Position numbers and translations under genes: made by a program. From assembly GCA_017475265.1 (NCBI GenBank), contig JAFVFY010000030.1:37367-101366 (forward strand): DNA of 64,000 nt, in the 5' to 3' direction. The stretch is from Prevotella sp. GTDB lineage: Bacteria > Bacteroidota > Bacteroidia > Bacteroidales > Bacteroidaceae. Positions 10,778 to 19,638 of the stretch are shown in pieces. The notes beneath the pieces were generated by a model. It ran no database searches, was not told the DNA's origin, and saw only the letters and a list, made by a program, of their open reading frames with translations. Positions within the stretch are counted from its first letter, which is position 1, and each line of letters begins with the position of its first letter.

Positions 10778-12112
10778 TTAACGGGTTACGGTGCGGACGG
10801 CTGCGAAAGAGTTCTCATTAGCGTTTATGATGCTGGCTGCGCCGCTGGTGCTTATATGCAGGATTTTCGCTCCTCCGCTCAGCCAGTAGTATCCTCCTGA
10901 ATCGTCTGTTGTAAACGGCAGGAAGATGATATTGCCCGCAGGGTCGGAAGTCTCTCCGCTCTTGGCGCGGAAATAGACACCACTCACCAGCGCGCCATTG
11001 CTGTCGTAGCCTTGGCCGGAAAGGATGTCACAGTTATCAATGAGTGCCTGAGCCTCTGTCTCTGTGGGTAAGTTTGACTGGTTAGAGTATTCCACCTCTG
11101 ATGTCTTGTCGTAGGGCAATGTGGCACCTTGGTTGCGAACAGCCCAGGACACGCCCGTAGTCATTTCGATATAGTCACTGAGCGTAGCGGTGAAGCGGTA
11201 GGCCTTGCCACCTACTAAGTTCTTGCCCGCCACGTTGCCGGCATAGACCGTCCCGTCGCTGCACTTCACGGTGACATGGTAGCGGCCCGACGAGTGGTCC
11301 TTGGGGAAGAGCATCATCCAAGCCACAAGTTGATGGTCGCTGCCGATGGTGCAGTCGGTAAAGGTCAACGACTGACGGCAGGGCTTGAAATCGTTGTCTT
11401 CTGTGTAGGTCATGCCCGTTGCCTGGTGGTTATTACCTTCTTCGGCATTGAGGCTCTTGAAGTTCTCGGTGATGTTGATGGGGAAGTACAGATTATTGTT
11501 GGCATAGCGCGTCACCGTCAGCTCACTCACGGTCTTGTTCTCAGCGGAGGCGGGCAGCGAGAGCGTGAAGCGGCAGGGACTGCACACATTGTTGAAGTGG
11601 AACAGGCACGAAGCACTGGCATCGGTGGTCACCTTCGGGGCCACCATATAATTATAAGGGCCTAAGTGAGCCGTGCTGCTGTTGCCCGTCTGCGACTGAT
11701 CGCCTAGCCATATAGTCCGATAGGATGTGCCGTCGCCTGTGGCGTATGGATAATAGGAGTAATACGTAGCATTGGAGTTCAAAGTAAAGGCACCACCGTC
11801 GAAACCGGTGTGGAGGGCTGACACGGGGTCTGCCCCTACAATAGCGGTATGGGTGGTGCTCTGCTGGTTGCCGTTGATTTCGCCGACAACGTTTATCACG
11901 TCGCCCTGGTTCCAGGCAAACGACAGTCCATTGTCACCTGCCGTCAGCGTGACGCGAGTGGCGTGGTCCTCCTCCTGGTCGCCAAATTCATAACTCGGTA
12001 TGTAGCCGTACACGCCATGGCGCGCGTCAGCCTCAGAGGAACCGGCAGAGTCGTCTGAGGTACAACCAACGAATAACAACATCGTTGCTGCGTATAGGAT
12101 CTGTTTCTTCAT
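10778..12112 (-). CDS. Fimbrillin-family-like lipoprotein
   Basis: The start is placed at the ATG at 12112 because it gives a proper lipoprotein signal, MKKQILYAATMLLFVGC, with the lipidated Cys at residue 17; the nine codons upstream add nothing. The body (GLSFAWNQGDVINVVGE, then YYSYYPYATGDG and an FHFNNVCSPCRFTLSLPAS strand) has the pattern of fimbrillin/FimA-Mfa-like surface proteins of Bacteroidales. The C-terminal third (VSWAVRNQGATLP, GVYFRAKSG, NIIFLPFTTDDSGGYYWLSG) resembles the C-terminal recognition domain found on several Bacteroidales fimbrillin-like proteins. It lies between the small peptides and the giant gene. A role in anchoring or displaying the giant protein is possible but only inferred. 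Confidence 0.8.
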   Translation of the reverse strand: MKKQILYAATMLLFVGCTSDDSAGSSEADARHGVYGYIPSYEFGDQEEDHATRVTLTAGDNGLSFAWNQGDVINVVGEINGNQQSTTHTAIVGADPVSALHTGFDGGAFTLNSNATYYSYYPYATGDGTSYRTIWLGDQSQTGNSSTAHLGPYNYMVAPKVTTDASASCLFHFNNVCSPCRFTLSLPASAENKTVSELTVTRYANNNLYFPINITENFKSLNAEEGNNHQATGMTYTEDNDFKPCRQSLTFTDCTIGSDHQLVAWMMLFPKDHSSGRYHVTVKCSDGTVYAGNVAGKNLVGGKAYRFTATLSDYIEMTTGVSWAVRNQGATLPYDKTSEVEYSNQSNLPTETEAQALIDNCDILSGQGYDSNGALVSGVYFRAKSGETSDPAGNIIFLPFTTDDSGGYYWLSGGAKILHISTSGAASIINANENSFAAVRTVTR

Positions 12113-12156
12113 TATCGCATATATAAATAAGGTTCGCATACATTAATATTATCCTT

Positions 12157-12279
12157 CTAATCCCCCCATTCATAGTCAGAAGCTTCGCCCTGTGTGGTGG
12201 GGGGCGTCGTTCCTGTCAAGAGATGCGAAATGGCAATCTTTACTGATCTCGTTCTTGGTGCTGAATACTTCTTCTTCAT
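12157..12279 (-). CDS. Small acidic-tailed peptide (40 aa), family member B
   Basis: The frame begins MKKKYSAPRTRSVKIAISHL and ends EASDYEWGD before TAG. It shares with the peptide just upstream (12292-12453) and the one at 48841-49014 a basic MKKxY start, a Pro at about residue 8-9, a VxI/M-like segment, a short hydrophobic patch and an acidic end. Two of the three finish with an aromatic-Gly pair after acidic residues. There is no signal peptide and no known domain. Its position 12 bp behind peptide A, ahead of the fimbrillin-like and giant genes, argues for a real gene. Function unknown. Confidence 0.65.
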   Translation of the reverse strand: MKKKYSAPRTRSVKIAISHLLTGTTPPTTQGEASDYEWGD

Positions 12280-12291
12280 ATCGTTCTTGTA

Positions 12292-12453
12292 TTACTCCTC
12301 GTCGTCGAAGCTGTGGCTGCCGCGGCTCCAGGCACTGTTCACCTCCGTGCTTTGCAGCGTATTGTTCATGCCGTTGGTGCTGCCGCAGATCATGTGCTGA
12401 TGCTGAATTCTCACTATCTGCGTGGCAGGCTTCATATAATTTTTCTTTGTCAT
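12292..12453 (-). CDS. Small acidic-tailed peptide (53 aa), family member A
   Basis: The frame starts MTKKNYMKPATQIVRIQHQH and ends SRGSHSFDDEE. A full Shine-Dalgarno sequence, AAGGAGGAAACAGCC, stands directly before the ATG, which is unusual in Bacteroidales and marks the start clearly. The peptide has a basic N-terminus with the KxYxKPxxxxV pattern, a Cys-Gly in the middle and an acidic C-terminus. It lies 15 bp downstream of the beta-helix-like gene and upstream of peptide B. Such short proteins are common next to surface-protein genes in Prevotella, but I know of no assigned role. Confidence 0.7.
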   Translation of the reverse strand: MTKKNYMKPATQIVRIQHQHMICGSTNGMNNTLQSTEVNSAWSRGSHSFDDEE

Positions 12454-12468
12454 GGCTGTTTCCTCCTT

Positions 12469-15057
12469 TTATTTCTTAATATATTTCTTTCCGTCCTTGA
12501 TATACAGGCCCTTGGAAGGTTGTGCAACCTTACGTCCCTGCAGGTCGTAGCATTCACTCCCCTCGCCATTTGGAGAGGGGTCGGGGGTGAGGCTGCTGAT
12601 GCCCGTTGCCTCGTCAAAGCCGAAGAACTCACGGGCACCGCTGGTACTGACGAGATAGGCCTTGTGGGCACCGATGGTTCCGCTGTCTTTAAGTTTGTAG
12701 AAGCCAACGCCGTATTCTTCAGTATAATTCAGCACGTAATAGTTGTTTGCGCCAGGATTGGTGATGGTTGTAGATGTACCATGCAGGTCGTTGCCTTCGT
12801 AGCCGCCTTCACTTGTCGTACCGCTATTGCTTGAGGCCAAGAAGATGTTGGCCGAATTGCTCTTGAGTATTACTGCCTTATTTGCATTTACAATGCGGTC
12901 GCTGATGGAGGTCAGCGTAAGTGTTTCACCGCTAAGACCAGCCTTGAACACCTGCGTACCCTCGGCTGCCTGGAAATGGCCTGCTTCGTTATAGAAGGTC
13001 GTCCAGTAATTGCTCGAATTTCCCTTGTTGGCTTTCAGGTAAGCGAGTTCGTCGCTAACTAAGTAAGTATTACCGTTGTTCTGATAGGCAGAGCCATTAT
13101 AATAAACTACGCCACCGATGGTTACCGTACCGCAGGAGCCGCTGTTTCCCCTTCCGATACAGTCAGTAGCGCCTGAGCCCTTCTTAGCGGTCAGATAGTT
13201 GTTGGAAATCGTAATATTTCCGCACGTGGCACCATTGTCGGCACCGATGGCAGGTGCGTTAGAACCACCCTTGGCTTCAATAATGCCACTTTGTATTTCA
13301 ATGTTGCCACAGGTTTTATTGGTATTATCATTACCTCCGCCAATGGCTGCATGCCCAGATCCACCTTGGGCAATCAGTTTGCCTGTACCTGCTGATTCGC
13401 CATTAATGATGAGCGTTGTGCCAGCATCGCCTACCCGGAGGGCATTATCTCCCGTGCTGATCAGTTTGTTCGTTGTTCCATCTTTTAGGGTGATGTAGCT
13501 GGTGTTATTTTGAAAGCAATTCACACAGCGACCAGACTTCTCGATATGTACATTGCTCAGCACCGCTGTAGATGAAGATGCGAGGCCGAATGCGTGGTCT
13601 GTCGCGTTGCCATTACCAAAGATGAGACAAAATTCACCGTCATTAACTTCCACAGTAGCGGTGTTGATGCAGGCGACGCTTAACTCACGTCGAGCAATAT
13701 AGTCATCTCCATGGTTTTTGTAGGTAGAACCATCATAAAACACCATGTCACCAATGGTCACCGTGCCACAAGAACCCCCATTGCCCCTTCCGATACAATC
13801 AATAGAAAAATCAGAAGTAGTTTCGGTCGTCCTTGCGGTCACACGTGTTACGCCGCTGTTAATCGTGATGTTGCCGCAAGAACCGTCAAAGCCACTACCG
13901 ATGCCAGGAGCACAAATACCACCCGTGGCTGTGATAATACCGCCTTGTATCTCAATGTCGCCACAGGTGTGGTCGGCTGAGTGAACACCTCCGCCTATGG
14001 CTGCACACCTGTCTGCACCTTGGGCAATTAGCTTGCCCGTGAATTGATACCAGTCTATTTCGCTTTGAATGGTAAGCTTTGTGCCAGAGCCGCCTACCCA
14101 GAGGGCAGGATAACCATAAGGTGCTGCGCCTGAACTGGTTAGTTCGTTCACTGTATTATATTTTAGGATGATAGTGGCTGAACCGTTGCACTTAACGCAG
14201 TAGTCATTCTCCTTTTGGATGTTTACATTGCTCAGCGCCACTGTGGCACCGTCTTCGATGGTGATTTTATTTCCCGTTGGCGCGCCAGTACCCATGACAT
14301 TATAGTATTTACCGGCAGGAACATCCACTGCACCGCTGTTGATAAAAGCGATGTTTAACTCGTCTTTACCAATATAGTCCGCACCGTAATTCTTGTAGTC
14401 AGAGCCATCCCAATATACAACGCCGCCAATGGTCACCGTACCACAAGTTTCATGGCCATTTCCAATGCAGTGGGCAGCACCAGAACCTTTCGTAGCGCTC
14501 ACGCATTTCACGCTGCTGGCAATCGTGATGTCGCCGCAAGAACGATCCCAGGTACTACCGATGCCGGCAGAATAAGAGCCACCCTTGGCTTCAATGGTAC
14601 CGCCCTCAATGACAATGTTGCCACAACTAGCAGTGCCACCGCCACCGGCGTCACTAACTGCACCAATACCCGCACTTTTTTCTCCGCTTTGGGCTTTCAA
14701 CGTACCCGTGCCTTGAATGGTGAGTGTAGTGCCTGTGCCGCCAGGTCGTAGAGCAGTAGAATAGTTTCCCGTGCAGGTCAGCGTGTTTGTGGTTCCCTCG
14801 GCCAGGATGATAGTGGCTGAGCCTGAGCACTGAATGCAATGACTGTTTGCAACACCGGTGCTGATGGTTACGCCACTCAGTGTCACCGTGGCACCGCCGG
14901 CAATCGTTACCTTATATTCTGAGGTGGTACCTGTCAGCACGTCGCCGTTCTGTGCGGTCACGTCTGCATTCACCTGACTAAGGTCGATGGTCTCTGCCAA
15001 TACCCCTTGTGCAACCGTACACAGCAGGGCAAAAATGAATAGTACTTTCTTTTTCAT
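12469..15057 (-). CDS. Secreted beta-helix-like repeat protein with T9SS-like tail (862 aa)
   Basis: A signal peptide (MKKKVLFIFALLCTVAQGVLA) is followed by three or four large repeats. Each holds an IILAEGTTNTLT-like strand, a TLTIQGTGTLKAQ-like strand, a SAGIGAVSD-like turn and a CGNIVIEGGTIEAKGG-like strand, and closes with GTVTIGGVVYWDGS and YKNYGADYI. This is the pattern of right-handed beta-helix or carbohydrate-binding surface proteins of Bacteroidales. After about residue 690 comes a non-repetitive domain and then a T9SS-like tail (CYDLQGRKVAQPSKGLYIKDGKKYIKK in two blocks). Just before that tail the segment SLTPDPSPNGEGS is encoded by a palindromic repeat (12556-12592). Confidence 0.8.
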   Translation of the reverse strand: MKKKVLFIFALLCTVAQGVLAETIDLSQVNADVTAQNGDVLTGTTSEYKVTIAGGATVTLSGVTISTGVANSHCIQCSGSATIILAEGTTNTLTCTGNYSTALRPGGTGTTLTIQGTGTLKAQSGEKSAGIGAVSDAGGGGTASCGNIVIEGGTIEAKGGSYSAGIGSTWDRSCGDITIASSVKCVSATKGSGAAHCIGNGHETCGTVTIGGVVYWDGSDYKNYGADYIGKDELNIAFINSGAVDVPAGKYYNVMGTGAPTGNKITIEDGATVALSNVNIQKENDYCVKCNGSATIILKYNTVNELTSSGAAPYGYPALWVGGSGTKLTIQSEIDWYQFTGKLIAQGADRCAAIGGGVHSADHTCGDIEIQGGIITATGGICAPGIGSGFDGSCGNITINSGVTRVTARTTETTSDFSIDCIGRGNGGSCGTVTIGDMVFYDGSTYKNHGDDYIARRELSVACINTATVEVNDGEFCLIFGNGNATDHAFGLASSSTAVLSNVHIEKSGRCVNCFQNNTSYITLKDGTTNKLISTGDNALRVGDAGTTLIINGESAGTGKLIAQGGSGHAAIGGGNDNTNKTCGNIEIQSGIIEAKGGSNAPAIGADNGATCGNITISNNYLTAKKGSGATDCIGRGNSGSCGTVTIGGVVYYNGSAYQNNGNTYLVSDELAYLKANKGNSSNYWTTFYNEAGHFQAAEGTQVFKAGLSGETLTLTSISDRIVNANKAVILKSNSANIFLASSNSGTTSEGGYEGNDLHGTSTTITNPGANNYYVLNYTEEYGVGFYKLKDSGTIGAHKAYLVSTSGAREFFGFDEATGISSLTPDPSPNGEGSECYDLQGRKVAQPSKGLYIKDGKKYIKK
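12556..12592. repeat. GC-rich palindromic repeat translated as TPDPSPNGEGS
   Basis: The DNA pairs CCCCTC with GAGGGG-type sequence around a short loop and continues into TCGGGGGTGAG. It sits in frame between the mature part and the sorting tail of the secreted protein. Related copies occur in the AraC gene at 53993-54023 and 54395-54474. Confidence 0.75.
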
Positions 15058-15120
15058 GTCTTTTTACCTTTTTACCTTTTACGAGAATTCTTTTAGCATA
15101 AATCGTTTTCTTATGAAAAG

Positions 15121-15165
15121 GTTAAAACCTCGACATGACTTTGTGTTCCACATCAAGGTTTTAAC
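15121..15165 (-). terminator. Long-stem hairpin after the 476-aa secreted-protein gene
   Basis: A perfect 10-bp inverted repeat (GTTAAAACCT with AGGTTTTAAC), extendable to 17 pairs with three G-T wobbles, encloses an 11-nt loop. It lies just past the stop at 15178 on the minus strand and is followed by CTTTTC. It is a plausible, weak-tailed intrinsic terminator separating this gene from the beta-helix-like gene. Confidence 0.55.
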
Positions 15166-15177
15166 AATCTTATTATG

Positions 15178-16608
15178 CTACTTCATTCTCCTTCCAGAGA
15201 CATCATACTTCGTGCCGTTCTTCCTGATAAACAGCTGCTTGTTCTTTAGGAACTTGCCGTCCGTATCGGAACGCTGGGTGACATCGTCGATGCCCACGAC
15301 CTCTGGATTGCGAGGGCCGGTGATGATGATGGGAAGGTATGTATTCTTTGACTTATTCCCGTTGAAATTAGACCATAGCGTCAGGTTCATCTTGCGGGGG
15401 AAAAGGCTGCCCTCCTCGATAGGAACGCTACTGGCTATGAGCATCGAGTCGGTGATGTTCTTCAGCGGAATCCTGAACTGATGCTGGTAGTTGAAGTGCT
15501 TGGTGGCCAGTGAGTCGTGGCTCAGCACAAGGGAGTCGCATACTAAGGGAATAGAAGAGCCTTTCTTGTGGACACCGAGGTCGTAGTAGTAGCGGAACGT
15601 GGGAACATTGTTGACGGTGGTCGTGATGTAGGGATAGTCGAAGTCGAAACTGAGGGAGAGCAGGGCTTCCTCGTCTATGCTCAGGTCGTAGGTCTCCTTG
15701 TCGAGTTGCGACGTCACCCGCAGCGTGTCCTCTACGTCAAACATGTAGTTGAAGCCATTGTCCTCGCCCAGCTTGTCCCAGTCAGAATCGATGATCAGCC
15801 GATACTTGCCTAATTGGGGCTTCTCGACCGAGACAACGACGCTGTCGCGATGGGCGATGAGGGTCTTGTCCAGGTCGGTGAACTTGACGGTATGCTGCGC
15901 TTCGGCAATCGTTTCTCCCTTGGCGGTCTTGGCCTCCTCTAAGGTAATCTTGCCGAGATAATCCAGTTTGTAGGGGCATTGCTCCGTACCCTTATAGATG
16001 GTTGCGGGGTCGTAAGGATAGCCCGTGTTGAAATAGGCCGTGGCTTTGAGTGGCTTTCCTGTTGTCACGAAACTGGAATTGGTCAATAAGCGCAGCGACG
16101 GAATGTCCATGAAATCCACCGTATCCTTATGGAGCAGGTTACCCATGTTCTCTATACCTATTTTGACGGCATACCTCCCACCCAGTTCAATTGAATTGTA
16201 CACAAGGGAACCGTATTGGGTTTCGTCAACGAATGGAATGTCATTTAATACATCAGTAAATTCGCTGGCACCGTCCTTACCCTTAAACAGATTGTTGCCG
16301 TAGAGGTCGCGCATCTCAGCAACAAAACTGGGATTCTCAGGGAGGGGAAATGACTCGGATGCTTTTTTGTAATCAAGAGAAAATAGCATTCTCTCCCTTC
16401 CTGCTATGTATTCATCATATTCCTGTTCTTTTGTAAATCCCATGTACGGAGTCCACAGGCCCGTCGTCCTTAGCGCTGCTATGATGGTCAGTCCCGGATA
16501 GTTGGCGTCCGTCATCCTCACAGAGTCGTTGGGAGTAAGCTTGCCGTCTGCCGATGCACTCGTGAAAAGAAAGGCAAACAGACATGAAAGAATAAATGTC
16601 TTTTTCAT
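15178..16608 (-). CDS. Secreted protein with T9SS-like tail (476 aa), pair member 1b
   Basis: A signal peptide (MKKTFILSCLFAFLFTSASA) precedes a beta-rich body with no known domain. The stretch AYFNTGYPYDPATIYKGTEQ and the later VVSVEKPQLGKYRL correspond to FYNTGYPFDVTQFTGTEQ and LTYEKPEPGEYLL in the protein at 17212-18597, so the two are paralogues. The end, LFIRKNGTKYDVSGRRMK, is a shortened T9SS-type tail. It follows its small lipoprotein partner by 18 bp. Surface or secreted location is supported by the signal and tail; the role is unknown. Confidence 0.75.
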   Translation of the reverse strand: MKKTFILSCLFAFLFTSASADGKLTPNDSVRMTDANYPGLTIIAALRTTGLWTPYMGFTKEQEYDEYIAGRERMLFSLDYKKASESFPLPENPSFVAEMRDLYGNNLFKGKDGASEFTDVLNDIPFVDETQYGSLVYNSIELGGRYAVKIGIENMGNLLHKDTVDFMDIPSLRLLTNSSFVTTGKPLKATAYFNTGYPYDPATIYKGTEQCPYKLDYLGKITLEEAKTAKGETIAEAQHTVKFTDLDKTLIAHRDSVVVSVEKPQLGKYRLIIDSDWDKLGEDNGFNYMFDVEDTLRVTSQLDKETYDLSIDEEALLSLSFDFDYPYITTTVNNVPTFRYYYDLGVHKKGSSIPLVCDSLVLSHDSLATKHFNYQHQFRIPLKNITDSMLIASSVPIEEGSLFPRKMNLTLWSNFNGNKSKNTYLPIIITGPRNPEVVGIDDVTQRSDTDGKFLKNKQLFIRKNGTKYDVSGRRMK

Positions 16609-16626
16609 AATCTTCTTTTACAGTTT

Positions 16627-17163
16627 TTATTTCCATCCAGTATTTACAATCTCGCCATTGGCGGTGTAGTCATAGCCGAACTTTACGAGGTCGCTGTTTT
16701 TGGCGAGCCAGGCCTCTACCCTGTCGCCCGACAGACTGGTATATTTCAGGTCTTCTTTTATGACAATTTGACCCTTGGCGCCATTGGCACTTTCGCACCA
16801 GGTGCTGTATTCGTATCCGTAAGTGGCTTCGACCTTTTTAAGGCTGGCCACATCGACACCCGACTTCACATTGAAGAACAACCGTGCGCCAAGGTTGGCA
16901 GGGAGCGTCGCCTTGACGGTCTTCTTGAACGTGCTCTGTGTCAGCTTCTCGCTCTGTAACTTGCCGTTATCATAGTACTCGGCGGTGACGTCAAAGACTG
17001 CCAACGTCTCGTCGGAAGTGATCAACGTAAAGTCCAATACAGCTGTTGAGAACTGGCTGCCGTCGTTGCCCTTGTCGTCATCGTCATCACCACAAGATGA
17101 GAGTGCGACGCTTGTCATTGTCATGCAGATTAAGGCAACTGCGGCCATCATAAACTTTTTCAT
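16627..17163 (-). CDS. Small lipoprotein (178 aa), pair member 1a
   Basis: The N-terminus MKKFMMAAVALICMTMTSVALSSC (two blocks) is a lipoprotein signal with a lipobox Cys followed by an acidic run GDDDDD, which matches the aspartate-rich surface-export signal seen on Bacteroidetes lipoproteins. The body is beta-rich, with alternating TAEYYDNGKLQSEKL and LPANLGARLFFNVKSG strands. The matching N-terminus of the lipoprotein at 18613-19257 (MKKFMNWMLAA, then CGDDDDDNNKG) indicates a duplicated gene. It precedes the 476-residue secreted protein. Function unknown. Confidence 0.75.
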   Translation of the reverse strand: MKKFMMAAVALICMTMTSVALSSCGDDDDDKGNDGSQFSTAVLDFTLITSDETLAVFDVTAEYYDNGKLQSEKLTQSTFKKTVKATLPANLGARLFFNVKSGVDVASLKKVEATYGYEYSTWCESANGAKGQIVIKEDLKYTSLSGDRVEAWLAKNSDLVKFGYDYTANGEIVNTGWK

Positions 17164-17211
17164 TTTCTTTACTCAGTTAAGTTAATTAATAGGTTAAACT
17201 AAAAAAATATC

Positions 17212-18597
17212 TTATCTTACGACCTTCACCCCATTATGCACATAGATGCCCTTGCTGGCGGGGCTGCTCTTCAGTGTGCGTCCTTGCAGGTCGTACCATG
17301 CAGCTTCGGCATTGGTGTTGGCCCTTGTCTTTGCGCTTCTGATGCCTACCGTGGAAGGAATGTAGGTGAACGGTATGACGGTGCGGTACTGCACCTTGTC
17401 GTTGAAGAAGATGACCACCTCTGCCACTAAGTCCGTCTCAGCGGCGGGTGCTGTCTCCTGCGTCTCCAGTCCCTTCACCTCGATGTCGCCTTCCCAGTCA
17501 AGTGTCTGCTTGGCCAGTTCGGCGCCCTCTATCTTGCTCACTCCGCTCATGAGGGTGTCTGGCTTCATCCACTCATCTTCCTGCGGCTTTAGCACGTTGG
17601 TGAAGATATAGACGGCTGGCACTTTGTCGTTGCCCGAAGGCTGGACGTAGGGATAGCGGTAGTTCATGGTGAGGTGATAACGGAGGGCCGGGTCAGCGGC
17701 GACATCATAGACCGTCTGCGTCGGGGTGACGTTGGCGCGGAGCGTGTCGTTGACGCTGAAGGTGAACTGGCGGTTGGCATTGGGCAGCTCACATTCCGAC
17801 GTCATATTCAGCAGGTATTCGCCCGGCTCGGGCTTCTCGTATGTCAGTTCCAGCGAGTCCATGGCAGCCACTAACGGCTCATCGGGATGGTAGAGGTCAA
17901 GAGTCTTTGACGATGATTTCAGCTCATTGGGCACTGCATTGCCCTGCTCGTCAGGGGTAAGGGAGAAGAGCGTTAGCTTGGCCTGCTCGGTGCCGGTGAA
18001 CTGTGTCACGTCGAAAGGATAGCCAGTATTGTAGAAGGCCCACATATCGACGTCGTGGCCTACGACGGTCATCGCCTTTCCAAAGCGTAGGCGTACGCTG
18101 GGGGCATCTATGACGGTGACTACCGAGTCCTTGTACAGACTGAAATAGGGTATGTTCCAGCTGAGGTTGTACTGTCCGCCGCATACCACCGGCACTGATG
18201 TTTCGATGCTTTGAGCTGTCCGCATCATTTTCATTTGTTTGAAGGTCTCGGGAATAATGACGCTGTCAACCTTATGGAACGCTTCACGTCCGTAGGCATC
18301 GGTGATTGTCATTTCAAGGTCTGCTCTCTCCGGAGTGTCGATGACTGCATCCTTCCTTTTCTTGTCAGCTACGACACCCCATTGATAAGAGAGGATGCCC
18401 GCCCGTAGTTCGTCGCCCGTATAAGACTCAGCTTGGAACAGATTGTCATACGTATGTTTCGTGAAGATGGTCTGACGAAACCTGAAATAGTAGTCGTCGG
18501 TCTCAGTCGTTTGGGCACTTCCCGTCATGGGAGCCAGCGACAGGCAGCAGGCTGCTGCCCACACCAGCATCTTCTTTCTCTTTTTCACAATTTCCAC
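17212..18597 (-). CDS. Secreted protein with T9SS-like tail (461 aa), pair member 2b
   Basis: A basic start (MEIVKKRKKMLVWAAACCL) leads into a signal peptide ending near TGSAQT. The unassigned beta-rich body is related to the 476-residue protein at 15178-16608 through the NTGYP(F/Y)D and GTEQ motifs. The C-terminus WYDLQGRTLKSSPASKGIYV, then HNGVKVVR, is a typical Prevotella T9SS-like tail. It lies 15 bp behind its lipoprotein partner (18613-19257). Together the four genes form a tandemly duplicated lipoprotein plus secreted-protein module. Confidence 0.75.
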   Translation of the reverse strand: MEIVKKRKKMLVWAAACCLSLAPMTGSAQTTETDDYYFRFRQTIFTKHTYDNLFQAESYTGDELRAGILSYQWGVVADKKRKDAVIDTPERADLEMTITDAYGREAFHKVDSVIIPETFKQMKMMRTAQSIETSVPVVCGGQYNLSWNIPYFSLYKDSVVTVIDAPSVRLRFGKAMTVVGHDVDMWAFYNTGYPFDVTQFTGTEQAKLTLFSLTPDEQGNAVPNELKSSSKTLDLYHPDEPLVAAMDSLELTYEKPEPGEYLLNMTSECELPNANRQFTFSVNDTLRANVTPTQTVYDVAADPALRYHLTMNYRYPYVQPSGNDKVPAVYIFTNVLKPQEDEWMKPDTLMSGVSKIEGAELAKQTLDWEGDIEVKGLETQETAPAAETDLVAEVVIFFNDKVQYRTVIPFTYIPSTVGIRSAKTRANTNAEAAWYDLQGRTLKSSPASKGIYVHNGVKVVR

Positions 18598-18612
18598 CTT
18601 TAATCTTTACAT

Positions 18613-19257
18613 TTACATTGAAATTTCAGCTTTTCCTGCGTTTAACCCATCAAGGGTGGAGAACATTTCCTCCAAGTGTGAGGTCTCAACACCCATGTAA
18701 GCGCTGATCTTCATGACCCCTGAATACCCGGACATGGCCATGTCGGGGCTGTTCCCTGAGACGAGCTTGCAGGTGGAAAACACCACGGGCGTGATGATGT
18801 TGGCATATTGCGAAGTAAGCGTGTAGTCCTTCCTGGCTCTTGCAGTGCCGGCAAAGCTGATTTTCTTGCCTTCAGGAACGGTTATCTTGATGTTTTTCAC
18901 GATGTACTTCTCAAATTCAGCCTTATTCACTCCATTGCCGTCATCAACAGCGGCAGCAACAAGATCCGATTGTTTATGGTAGATTGTGCTTGCTTCTTGA
19001 CTCAATGTCTCTGACTGGTCCCCGGCCTTCACTGTGACGGTGCTCTTCTTGCCGTCAGCGTCGGTGTACTCCACGTCAAGGTTGAAGAACTCAGCTGTGC
19101 ATTTGTGCAAGATGGCGGTGACGGTCACCTCGTAGGTGTTGGGTGTTCTCTCGCTGCCCTTGTTGTTGTCGTCATCATCGTCACCACATGAGGTCACTAC
19201 CATACTTGCGCCGCAGATAAGGATGGCGGCGAGCATCCAGTTCATAAACTTTTTCAT
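18613..19257 (-). CDS. Small lipoprotein (214 aa), pair member 2a
   Basis: The signal MKKFMNWMLAAILICGASMV ends at a lipobox Cys (VVTSC) followed by GDDDDDNNKG, an acidic surface-export-type signal. The body includes YEVTVTAILHKCTAEFFNLD and VNKAEFEKYIVKNIKITVPE strands and has no domain I recognise. It is the first intact gene of the minus-strand locus and probably uses the promoter near 19584-19614, reading first through the broken fragment at 19306-19560. Confidence 0.75.
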   Translation of the reverse strand: MKKFMNWMLAAILICGASMVVTSCGDDDDDNNKGSERTPNTYEVTVTAILHKCTAEFFNLDVEYTDADGKKSTVTVKAGDQSETLSQEASTIYHKQSDLVAAAVDDGNGVNKAEFEKYIVKNIKITVPEGKKISFAGTARARKDYTLTSQYANIITPVVFSTCKLVSGNSPDMAMSGYSGVMKISAYMGVETSHLEEMFSTLDGLNAGKAEISM

Positions 19258-19305
19258 TCTTTTTTTGATTGTGTTAATTAATTAATAAGTTAAACTAAAA
19301 TATGC

Positions 19306-19560
19306 CTACTTGCACTTGATGTCCTTGAACTGCCATTCGGTAGCGGGTACAATGAAGTCAGTCTACGTCGAAGTGGTGGGAGTCGCCTTTGATGGATGCC
19401 TTGTCTTGAATGTACACACCGCAATGGGCATAAGGAACTTCCACCTCTATCTCGAGGTGTGTCTCCCTGTCTGGGCAAGCCACGCGCAAAATCCTCGTAG
19501 GCGTACTTTCCTTGTTCAAATAGAGAGGGTTCTCGCGTTCTTGAAGCTCTGCTCAATTGG
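19306..19560 (-). pseudogene. Frameshifted fragment of an unrecognised gene
   Basis: One minus-strand frame reads coding-like sequence (PLYLNKESTPTRILRVACPD, then IEVEVPYAHCGVYIQDKASI and GDSHHFDVD) and stops at a TGA. Shifting by one base at that point continues naturally as DFIVPATEWQFKDIKCK to a stop at 19306-19308. No start codon remains upstream. The parent gene is not recognised. The fragment lies between a good promoter (19584-19614) and the first lipoprotein gene. Confidence 0.5.
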
Positions 19561-19583
19561 TAAAAATGGTTATTATTTGGCTA

Positions 19584-19614
19584 CAAAGGTACACAAACAA
19601 ACCGAATCGTGCAA
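19584..19614 (-). promoter_or_regulatory. Bacteroidetes-type promoter for the minus-strand surface locus
   Basis: On the minus strand a TTG at 19614-19612 stands 20 nt before TACCTTTG (19591-19584), fitting the TTTG/TAnnTTTG consensus. The expected start near 19578 lies upstream of the broken fragment and the lipoprotein gene. Confidence 0.55.
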
Positions 19615-19638
19615 GGTCAAAATCGCCGCGAGCGAAGA

